Of a stretch of 46,456 bases of DNA, positions 40,666-46,456 are shown in pieces. Below the pieces are notes generated by a model that had not been told where the DNA came from, searched no databases, and was given only the letters and a program-made list of their open reading frames with translations. Numbering within the stretch: the stretch's first letter is position 1; the number at the start of each line of letters is the position of its first letter. Source of the DNA: an uncultured Gammaproteobacteria bacterium (GTDB lineage Bacteria; Pseudomonadota; Gammaproteobacteria; Pseudomonadales; Pseudohongiellaceae); the NCBI GenBank assembly GCA_913058135.1, contig CAJXPR010000017.1, forward strand, positions 1 through 46,456. The letters run 5' to 3'. The position numbers and the translations under genes are program-made.

Positions 40666-41439
40666 TTATGGGGCCAGGTGATTGTTGCCGGGGTTTTCCC
40701 TGTCGTAGGCCAGCACGACATGGGTATCGGGCTCAACCAGGGCCGTATCCTTCCCGTCATAACGCAAACGGGTCAGGATGTCGCTGATCACGTTGAGGCG
40801 CACCTGGCGCTTGTCGTCAGCATGCACGACGGCCCAGGGCGCTGCGGCAGTGTGAGTGCGCGCCAGCATCTCGTCACGGGCCATTGAATAGTCTTCCCAG
40901 AAATCCAGCGCCTGTGCATCAATCGGGCTGATCTTCCACTGTTTCAGCGGATTGTCCCGGCGCGCCTGCAAGCGCTTTTCCTGTTCGGCGTAGGATATAT
41001 CCAGGTAGTACTTCATCATCTTGACGCCGGATCGTACGATCATGTTTTCAAATTCGACCACCGAGCTCATGAACTCTTCGTATTCGTGCAGCGAACAAAA
41101 GCCCATCACCCGCTCAACACCGGCACGGTTGTACCAGCTGCGGTTAAACACCACCATCTCGCTGGCGGCCGGCAGGTGCGGCACGTAACGTTGAAAATAC
41201 CAGGTGGACTGGTCACGATCGGAAGGTTTGCCCAGCGCCACCACACGGGTGTCCCGCGGACTCAGATGTTGGACAATGCGTTTGATCACGCCGTCCTTGC
41301 CGGCCGCATCGCGACCTTCCAGAATGATCAGAATCCTGTCGTTGCCGGCAATAAAATGCCGTTGCAGTTTCACCAGCTCAATCTGCAGGCTGCGCAGACG
41401 TTTTTTATACGCTTTTTTGGAAATGGCTGACGTTGACAT
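40666..41439 (-). CDS. ppk2: Polyphosphate kinase 2
   Basis: This 257-residue enzyme transfers phosphate between polyphosphate and nucleotides. The P-loop is LEGRDAAGKDG (about 40-50), Walker B region VVFNRSWYNRAG, the lid contains RVMGFCSLHEYEEF, and KQWKISPIDAQALDFWEDYSMARDEMLARTHT is strongly conserved. Length and a single PPK2 domain fit class I, which usually uses polyphosphate to phosphorylate ADP or GDP; class cannot be proven from sequence alone. AAAGGAG eight bases upstream supports the ATG at 41437-41439. The gene is divergent from the methyltransferase gene. Confidence 0.93.
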   Translation of the reverse strand: MSTSAISKKAYKKRLRSLQIELVKLQRHFIAGNDRILIILEGRDAAGKDGVIKRIVQHLSPRDTRVVALGKPSDRDQSTWYFQRYVPHLPAASEMVVFNRSWYNRAGVERVMGFCSLHEYEEFMSSVVEFENMIVRSGVKMMKYYLDISYAEQEKRLQARRDNPLKQWKISPIDAQALDFWEDYSMARDEMLARTHTAAAPWAVVHADDKRQVRLNVISDILTRLRYDGKDTALVEPDTHVVLAYDRENPGNNHLAP

Positions 41440-41522
41440 GGCCGACTCCTTTGGCTGTGATCGATGCTGACGGGGCATCAGTGTCTCCCTTGCCGCTGAG
41501 CTTCATGGTATCTTGCCCGACT

Positions 41523-42269
41523 ATGAGCGACAACAACATCATTCAGTCCTGGCACAGGAACGCATCGCCGTGGATCTCGGCTGTGCGAGAACAGCAGATC
41601 GAGTCCCGTAAAGCGGTGACCGATGCGGCGATTATCGAGGCTGTGACAGAACTCGCCCCTGCTTCGGTGCTTGATGTGGGGTGCGGTGAAGGCTGGTTGG
41701 CCCGCGCCCTGGCCATGCGGGGCATGCAGGTGACGGGGATTGATGTCGTGCCTGAGCTGATTGCCGCCGCACAACAGGCCGGCGACGGCGAGTTTCAGGT
41801 AATGGCCTATGACGCACTGATGCTGCATCCGTTCGAGCAGCGCTTCGATGCGATGGTGTGCAACTTTTCCCTGATCGGCGAGCAATCAACGGCCGCTTTG
41901 ATTCAGGCTGCACCCAGGCTGCTCCGTTCCGGCGGTAAATTGATTGTGCAGACGCTGCACCCGGTGACTGCCTGCGGTGACGAGGCATATCAGGACGGCT
42001 GGCGACAGGGTTCCTGGCAGGGTTTCAGCGGTGATCTGGCCGATCAATTCACAGATCCCGCGCCCTGGTACTTCCGCACGCTGGAGAGTTGGCAGGCACT
42101 GTTTGCCGATGCCGGCCTCACCCTTATCGGGATAAAAGAGCCCTCAGCGAATAAAGAGCCTTCAGCGAATAAAGAGCCCTCAGCGAGTAAAGAGCCCTCA
42201 GCCAGTAAAGAGCCCCGTCGTTCAGCTGACAGTCAGCCAGCATCGGTTATCTTCATCGCCACTGTTTAA
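41523..42269 (+). CDS. Class I SAM-dependent methyltransferase with in-frame repeat insertion
   Basis: This 248-residue protein has motif I VLDVGCGEGWLARALAMRGMQVTGIDVVPEL, motif II MVCNFSLIGEQ, and motif III LLRSGGKLIVQTLHP, so it is a complete class I methyltransferase. The last beta hairpin, normally a short loop between two strands, here carries five KEPSAN/KEPSAS-type units (codons at 42135-42220) before RRSADSQPASVIFIATV. I take the ATG at 41523; a longer in-frame start at 41433 would run across the divergent promoter. The ribosome site is weak. The substrate is unknown. It overlaps no gene and is followed 17 bases later by the SIMPL gene. Confidence 0.85.
   Translation: MSDNNIIQSWHRNASPWISAVREQQIESRKAVTDAAIIEAVTELAPASVLDVGCGEGWLARALAMRGMQVTGIDVVPELIAAAQQAGDGEFQVMAYDALMLHPFEQRFDAMVCNFSLIGEQSTAALIQAAPRLLRSGGKLIVQTLHPVTACGDEAYQDGWRQGSWQGFSGDLADQFTDPAPWYFRTLESWQALFADAGLTLIGIKEPSANKEPSANKEPSASKEPSASKEPRRSADSQPASVIFIATV
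42135..42220 (+). repeat. 18-base minisatellite coding for KEPSAN/S units
   Basis: The word AAAGAGCC recurs at 42135, 42153, 42171, 42189 and 42207, an exact 18-base period of five units, each coding Lys-Glu-Pro-Ser-Ala-Asn/Ser (last unit truncated to KEPRR). Point differences between units are few, implying recent slippage. Loss or gain of a unit keeps frame. Confidence 0.9.
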
Positions 42270-42286
42270 ACGATGAGGATGTACCT

Positions 42287-43006
42287 GTGAGATCTGTTTC
42301 CCGCTTCAGTGCCATGGTTCTGGGTTTGTCACTTGTGCTGGGCCTGAGCAGCCTGGGTTATCTGTTGGGCAGCTTTGCGGTGACTGTCAAGGAGTATGAA
42401 CGCACCGTTACGGTCAAGGGTCTGGCCGAACAGGAGCATGTCGCCGACATCGTGATCTGGCCGATTCAGTACACAGCGGCGGACAATGATCTGGGCGCAC
42501 TGTATGCCACCATAGACAGCAACAACGTCAGCATCCGTGAATTTCTGGAAAACAATGGCCTGCCGGCAGCTGCCGTCACCCTGGCACCGCCGGCGATTAC
42601 CGATCGGCTGGCACAATCCTATGGCGACGGTTCACGCGCCGAGTTTCGATACACGGCCACCCAGGCGCTGACCGTGTATTCGTCCGATATAGAGCTGGTG
42701 CGCGGACTGATGAGCTCGCTGTCGGACCTGGGCCGGGAAGGCATTGTGTTCTCCGGTGCCGAGTATCATCTGCAGCCCGAATATCTGTTCACCCGCCTGA
42801 ACGATATCAAGCCGGCGATGATCGAAGAAGCCACGCGTGAAGCGCGCGCTGCCGCGGTCAAATTCGCCGATGATTCCAACAGCGAACTGGGGAAAATCAG
42901 GAACGCCTCGCAGGGACAGTTCAGCATCAGCGACCGGGATCGCAACAACCCACATATCAAGAATGTGCGTGTGGTGGTGTCAGTGGAATACTATCTGTCG
43001 GATTGA
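42287..43006 (+). CDS. SIMPL-domain (DUF541) protein, exported or anchored
   Basis: This 239-residue protein starts at GTG (GAGGAT upstream). An N-terminal helix (VLGLSLVLGLSSLGYLLGSFAV) is a signal or anchor. The rest is the SIMPL fold: strand RTVTVKGLAEQEHVADIVIWPIQYTAAD, then EFLENNGLPAAAVTLAPPAITDRLA, FRYTATQALTVYSSDIELV, and EEATREARAAAVKFADDSNSELGKIRNASQGQFSISDRD. Bacterial members are periplasmic, and some are linked to oxidative-stress tolerance, but the mechanism is unknown. It is probably co-transcribed with the methyltransferase. A 9-bp dyad follows the stop. Confidence 0.85.
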   Translation: MRSVSRFSAMVLGLSLVLGLSSLGYLLGSFAVTVKEYERTVTVKGLAEQEHVADIVIWPIQYTAADNDLGALYATIDSNNVSIREFLENNGLPAAAVTLAPPAITDRLAQSYGDGSRAEFRYTATQALTVYSSDIELVRGLMSSLSDLGREGIVFSGAEYHLQPEYLFTRLNDIKPAMIEEATREARAAAVKFADDSNSELGKIRNASQGQFSISDRDRNNPHIKNVRVVVSVEYYLSD

Positions 43007-43008
43007 GG

Positions 43009-43037
43009 TATATGTACTGATAGGTACCGTACATATA
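43009..43037. promoter_or_regulatory. 9-bp dyad between the SIMPL gene and the voltage-sensor-like gene
   Basis: TATATGTAC (43009-43017), 11-nt spacer, GTACATATA (43029-43037) starts three bases after the SIMPL stop and ends 50 bases before the ATG at 43088. Without a T tract it is not a typical terminator; an operator is as likely. Confidence 0.4.
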
Positions 43038-43087
43038 GGTTAATCTGACGTAACGTCCGACAGCCCTTGTGTTACGCTTATGGCGTT

Positions 43088-44686
43088 ATGGCCCACTCAT
43101 CTGCGCACAACACTCGTCGACGCTTCAGGCTGCTGATCAAGCTGGAAGCTGCTCTCGAGACGCCCATGTTCGTTCTCGCGCTGCTGTGGCTGTGGCTTTT
43201 TATTATTGAACTGACGCGTGGCCTGACGGTCTTTCAGGAACGTCTGGGCATCGTCATCTGGGCACTGTTCATTATTGAATTCGCATTGAAGTTCGTCCTG
43301 GCGCCTGCCAAGCGCCGCTTCATGCGTCGCAACATCATCACCATGATCGCCCTGTTTGTACCGGCATTACGCGCATTCAGATTGTTGCGTGCGGTCAGGT
43401 TGCTGCGCGCCACTCGCGTGGTGACCAGCACCCGGTTTGTCCGTGCCCTCACCACCGGTCGACGTCTGCTGGCGGATCTTGATGAAGCTCAGGGCGGTCA
43501 ACCCGAAGCCCACATGCACGTTGGGATACTGATCGCGTGTGACCCGGCACAGGCAGATGATCATCGCACCTTTTCCCGGATCCTGGCGGCCGACGTCAAG
43601 CCAACGCTGGTATCGGCAAGTGGTATTCCGTGGACCTTTCACCAGCCACAGCTGTCCCGCACGAGCAGCGACGAGCCGCTTAAGCCTTCAGCGTTTCTCG
43701 AAGAGGCGGGCCAGCAGTTGGCTGAAGGGCCATTCGACATGGTCGTCGTGATCACCGATTCACCGCTGGTTTCGCGCCGCAAACTCGCCAGTGCCGGCCT
43801 GGCTTCTGATGTTTGCAGGATCGTGGTGATCTCCACGCGGCAACTGCGCAGCACGCCGCGCGGCAGTTCGGAATACAGCCTGGATGCGCCGGCCTTGAGC
43901 AGGAACGCGGCGTCACTGCTACTGCACCTGATTGGCCATGTCAGCCGCCTGCCTCACAGCGGGCCGGGCGAACAGGACGTGATGGCGCCCTTCGCATTCC
44001 GCGAGAATCGGGGACCTGAGATATTCTACAGCCAGGACCATCAGCAAAAGCTGAGAAAGCGCGCCGAAGATTTGCCGGAACGTGAACTGCGCGGCGGCAA
44101 CCTGCTGGACACCTTTGTGTTCCATCTCCTGATGCTGGGACGGCATCCACTGCAAGTGCTGCGCACGCTGCTGCGCAACCGGTCCATCCTGCTACCGCTG
44201 TCACTGCCCGGCCTGGCCACCGCAGCGGTGGCGCCCGGACTACTGCTGGTGTTCACCGCCGAGATCTGGGATGTCGGCCTGAACATGGGCAACCTGACGG
44301 CAACGCTGTATGCCATACTCAGCATCGCTGGCGCAAGTCTGTACCTGGTCAAGGTGCAATCGTTATTTCTGCCACGCAAGAACAAATTCACGGTGACCGA
44401 GCACCTCGCTGTTGCCAACAGTATTGTCTTTCTCAGTATCATGATGGCCTGCATCGGTCTGTTCCTGTTAGTGGGCGGGTTGATGCTGCTGATCCAGCTG
44501 TATATCTTCCCGGCCGATCTGATCCAGACCTGGCCGACCCTGGATCAGGCCGATGTCAGCCTGGGCGACCAGATCCGCCTGGCGAGTTTCATCAGCACCG
44601 TGGGGGTTACCACCGGCGCGCTGGCCGGCGGTCTGGAAAGCCGTACTGTCATCCAGCACCTGGCACTGTTCCTTGACGAAACATAA
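43088..44686 (+). CDS. Voltage-sensor-like / pseudo-metzincin / membrane fusion protein
   Basis: This 532-residue protein appears to be three modules. Residues about 20-120 are four helices like a voltage sensor: S2 has WALFIIEFALKFVLAP, and S4 has RAFRLLRAVRLLRATR (Arg every third residue). No pore helix or selectivity filter follows. The charge-transfer Asp expected in S3 reads Thr (NIITMIALF). Residues about 142-305 form a soluble domain with HVGILIACDP, FDMVVVITDSP, and HLIGHVSRLPH (280-290). The last is the metzincin H-x-x-x-H-x-x-x-x-x-H spacing with Leu at the catalytic Glu position, followed by a Met-turn-like DVMAP (Met299). Residues about 365-520 are again about four hydrophobic helices. 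The even number of sensor helices puts the middle domain in the cytosol. The ATG has no good ribosome site; a TTG at 43067 is an alternative. I recognise no named family. Confidence 0.7.
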   Translation: MAHSSAHNTRRRFRLLIKLEAALETPMFVLALLWLWLFIIELTRGLTVFQERLGIVIWALFIIEFALKFVLAPAKRRFMRRNIITMIALFVPALRAFRLLRAVRLLRATRVVTSTRFVRALTTGRRLLADLDEAQGGQPEAHMHVGILIACDPAQADDHRTFSRILAADVKPTLVSASGIPWTFHQPQLSRTSSDEPLKPSAFLEEAGQQLAEGPFDMVVVITDSPLVSRRKLASAGLASDVCRIVVISTRQLRSTPRGSSEYSLDAPALSRNAASLLLHLIGHVSRLPHSGPGEQDVMAPFAFRENRGPEIFYSQDHQQKLRKRAEDLPERELRGGNLLDTFVFHLLMLGRHPLQVLRTLLRNRSILLPLSLPGLATAAVAPGLLLVFTAEIWDVGLNMGNLTATLYAILSIAGASLYLVKVQSLFLPRKNKFTVTEHLAVANSIVFLSIMMACIGLFLLVGGLMLLIQLYIFPADLIQTWPTLDQADVSLGDQIRLASFISTVGVTTGALAGGLESRTVIQHLALFLDET

Positions 44687-44700
44687 AAAGGTGAGACATA

Positions 44701-44728
44701 AAAAAAGGGCCGCTTCCCAGCGACCCTT
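44701..44728 (-). terminator. Intrinsic terminator of the right-end gene
   Basis: Read on the minus strand, AAGGGTCGC, 6-nt loop, GCGGCCCTT (one mismatch) is followed by a run of T (A run at 44700-44706 on plus). It lies 20 bases after the stop at 44748-44750 and serves that gene. The facing plus-strand gene ends at 44686. Confidence 0.8.
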
Positions 44729-44747
44729 CAGACTTTCCTCTATTGCG

Positions 44748-46412
44748 CTATATCGACAGCAGCGCGCCACCGACTGACGTCGCGGCACTGACGACTGCGC
44801 CTACCACCAACCACCAGGCGGCTGTGATGGCATTTTTACGGACGTGCTCGGTATAGATCACCATTTTCCGTTTGCCCTGTTGATACCGTCGGGTTACCTC
44901 GTTTTCCACGGCGGTAAATGTTTCCAGTGCCCTGTCCCTCGCTTCGATCATCGTGTCCGCCGCTTTTTCAGCCTGCTCTTCGGATATTCTTGAGTTCGAT
45001 GACAGCAGGGCGACAACCGACTCCCGATCCATTTTGTGCAATCGATCCCGAACAATGTGTGGCGCTGCCCCGGGTTCTTCCATGATCGCCTGGACATCTC
45101 TTCTAAGTGAGGCATAGTTCAGTTCGGGTCTTTCCAGCCCGTTGAGATAGTCTGCCAGCTTTCTGTTCACCATCGACCTGGCGTCCGCGCTCCTGGCACT
45201 TGCGCCAGTGCCACCGTCACTGCTGGCATTTGCGCGGTCCATGTCAGCCTTACGTTTCTCCGCTTCTCCTTGCATGCGAGTGAATACATCAAAAACCTGT
45301 TCAACCACCTTGTCGGATTTTTCCGGGTCCAGGCCGCTGACATCCGCGACAATCCCCTTGATGGTAGGTTTATCAAACAGAGCCATTCGTGCCTTGAGGT
45401 TCTGCGCTCCCTGCCTGGGGTCGTCAAACAGTGTCATGATGTCCTGTTTGAACTCGTCTGCAGACAGCTCGGGATTATTGGTTCGTTCCAGTATTTGCGA
45501 CAGCTTTTTGCGCAGCTGGGCGGCTTCTTCGTCGGAAACTGGCGCCAGCGCATCAAACGCGGTGCCCGCGGGGTCGTCGCTGCTGCCCGCGCTATCAACT
45601 TTGCGTTTCAGGTTTTGCGCAGCACGCTTCAGCTTGCCGGCATTCTCAGTGTTCACGGTCGGATGATCGCGATAGTGGAGTTCCACCACCTCAACAAGGT
45701 CATCACCACTCACTGTCGTCTTATGCTCGGCCTCTACGGCCCGGATGATGCGCTTTAACTCCTTTTCCATGTCATCCATGGTCGGGAGCTGTGGCGTGAG
45801 TTTGTCTATGTAGTCGCCGAGTTTTTTATCAACATTGTCTTTACGGATGATATGGTCCACTTCCTCGTACACGGCGCGAACGGATTTTCGCGCCTGATCT
45901 TCTGCGTTGTCGGGATGGCTCAGCATGCCCGATGCCGCATTGGCAGTGCCGCGAACGCCCTTCACCGCTGAGTGCATCAGGCCACCCACGACAGAGGACA
46001 CTATTTTGTATTCCAGAAGTACTATCGACAGGAAAAAAAAAGCCCAAACAACCAGCCCGGCGACAATAGCGTATTCGGCGGTCAGCGGAATAATCGAGGC
46101 GCCTAAATAACTGCCGGCAAACACTGCGATACTCGACGTGATTAGCGCGGATACGCCCATGGCATTGGTGACGGCCATCATGGACAGTGATTTGTGATGC
46201 TCCTCCTCTTCATCGCGTTCGCGTGTTTTGTCGTCTTTGGCTAGAGAGTGAGCTTTTGCTTCTGCGGCCTTTTCCTTGAGGTCCGGGGTGAGTGATAGCC
46301 CTGTGGCTATCGAGAGCGAGGAAATCAGAAAGTGAACGCCGTAGGCGATAAGCACTGCTGAAATAATGCCTACGACAAACAGTCCAGCGATCCCGTCGGT
46401 CAAGAATATATT
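44748..46412 (-). CDS. Membrane protein with tandem helical repeats, N-terminus cut by contig end
   Basis: The visible 554 residues start after adapter sequence, so the N-terminus is missing. Three hydrophobic segments (GLFVVGIISAVLIAYGVHFLIS, then MGVSALITSSIAVFAGSYLGASII and YAIVAGLVVWAFFFLSIVLLEY) are followed by a long cytosolic or periplasmic helical region. A final helix (AITAAWWLVVGAVVSAATSVGGALL) closes the protein. The helical region contains two clearly related units: NPELSADEFKQDIMTLFDDP, leading to FDKPTIKGIVADVSGLDPEK, and RPELNYASLRRDVQAIMEEP, leading to MDRESVVALLSSNSRISEEQ. Each unit has the order PEL, D, acidic-Pro, Met/Phe-Asp, VAxLS/VSG, then a helix. An earlier, more diverged unit begins KKLGDYIDKL. 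No enzymatic motif is visible. It is convergent with the voltage-sensor-like gene. A terminator follows the stop. Confidence 0.75.
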   Translation of the reverse strand, partial: NIFLTDGIAGLFVVGIISAVLIAYGVHFLISSLSIATGLSLTPDLKEKAAEAKAHSLAKDDKTRERDEEEEHHKSLSMMAVTNAMGVSALITSSIAVFAGSYLGASIIPLTAEYAIVAGLVVWAFFFLSIVLLEYKIVSSVVGGLMHSAVKGVRGTANAASGMLSHPDNAEDQARKSVRAVYEEVDHIIRKDNVDKKLGDYIDKLTPQLPTMDDMEKELKRIIRAVEAEHKTTVSGDDLVEVVELHYRDHPTVNTENAGKLKRAAQNLKRKVDSAGSSDDPAGTAFDALAPVSDEEAAQLRKKLSQILERTNNPELSADEFKQDIMTLFDDPRQGAQNLKARMALFDKPTIKGIVADVSGLDPEKSDKVVEQVFDVFTRMQGEAEKRKADMDRANASSDGGTGASARSADARSMVNRKLADYLNGLERPELNYASLRRDVQAIMEEPGAAPHIVRDRLHKMDRESVVALLSSNSRISEEQAEKAADTMIEARDRALETFTAVENEVTRRYQQGKRKMVIYTEHVRKNAITAAWWLVVGAVVSAATSVGGALLSI

Positions 46413-46456
46413 CTGTCTCTTATACACATCTCCGAGCCCACGAGACAGGCAGAAAT
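46413..46456. other. Illumina Nextera adapter and index (not genomic)
   Basis: From 46413 the sequence is the Tn5 mosaic end (CTGTCTCTTATACACATCT), then the Nextera read-2 stem through CGAGAC (46446), then AGGCAGAA (46447-46454), which reads as an i7 index, and AT, the start of the flow-cell arm. On the minus strand the mosaic end translates as MYKRQ, a known artefact that creates a false start codon. Confidence 0.98.

Noticed and set aside
41433-41522. Longer start of the methyltransferase
   Set aside because: It would overlap the start of the divergent PPK2 gene and cover its promoter region. The ATG at 41523 gives a typical N-terminus.
42135-42220. The 18-base repeats as a CRISPR or regulatory array
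   Set aside because: The units are directly adjacent with no spacers and stay in frame inside a coding region, which fits a minisatellite.
43925-43957. HLIGHVSRLPH as an active zinc protease site
   Set aside because: The catalytic Glu of HExxH is Leu and the Gly is Arg. Only metal binding, not proteolysis, can be suggested.
46413-46427. MYKRQ as a genuine N-terminus of the last gene
   Set aside because: These five codons are the reverse complement of the Tn5 mosaic end in the Nextera adapter, so the start codon is an artefact.

Overview
The window looks like one end of a draft contig from a gammaproteobacterium, probably free-living and aquatic. This placement is an inference. It rests on a YbiI-like DksA/TraR zinc-finger protein that ends exactly like the Escherichia coli protein, a Pseudomonas-type (APH-fold) homoserine kinase, a host-attachment-family protein, and many exported hydrolases. 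The right end is not genomic: from 46413 onward the sequence is Illumina Nextera adapter plus an 8-base index, so the last gene is cut and its apparent first five residues (MYKRQ) are artefact. The left end cuts a gene as well.

Layout. 1-300: start of a ZIP-type metal transporter and the relic of a GGDEF protein. 463-1113: exported protein with a duplicated OB-like domain. 1208-5688: MacAB-like export operon (adaptor, ATPase, FtsX-type permease) behind a promoter region with three dyads. 5989-9519: small proteins (GNAT, YbiI), an FkbM methyltransferase coupled to a membrane sulfatase-like hydrolase, and a host-attachment protein. 9577-15334: a TetR regulator diverging from a four-gene cassette of formylglycine-generating enzyme, sulfatase, haloalkane dehalogenase-like hydrolase and PQQ-dependent sugar dehydrogenase. 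All four products carry export signals or an anchor. 15503-18258: a lone dynamin-like GTPase, then a HipB-type regulator coupled to a mini-HipA lacking the kinase core, with a repeat-covered promoter. 18356-20913: small exported or unknown proteins and a GFA-family protein. 21016-25174: an operon of TPR lipoprotein, GAF-GGDEF diguanylate cyclase and alpha/beta hydrolase lipoprotein. 25278-26291: GNAT and HxlR genes with three operator-like palindromes spaced exactly 33 bp. 26421-31184: PepSY-like protein, SGNH hydrolase, prolyl oligopeptidase, a second haloalkane dehalogenase and a cupin. 31265-35382: MFS exporter, homoserine kinase and a polytopic membrane protein. 35390-40656: SGNH hydrolase and beta-lactamase-fold hydrolase, divergent from a DUF5916 outer-membrane protein. 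40666-43006: PPK2, a methyltransferase with an in-gene minisatellite, and a SIMPL protein. 43088-46412: two unusual membrane proteins facing each other.

Most striking is the gene at 43088-44686. It joins a voltage-sensor-like four-helix unit (S4 arginine ladder, no recognisable pore) to a cytosolic domain with a metzincin-like zinc motif and Met-turn but Leu in place of the catalytic Glu, followed by a second membrane domain. I know of no described family with this architecture. Other noteworthy items are the exported sulfatase-maturation/dehalogenase cassette, the kinase-less HipA and the phased HxlR operators.

Overall the genes suggest a cell with a large periplasmic and lipoprotein hydrolase repertoire and local transcription factors sitting next to their targets. 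No tRNA, rRNA, CRISPR array, intact insertion sequence or prophage was seen.
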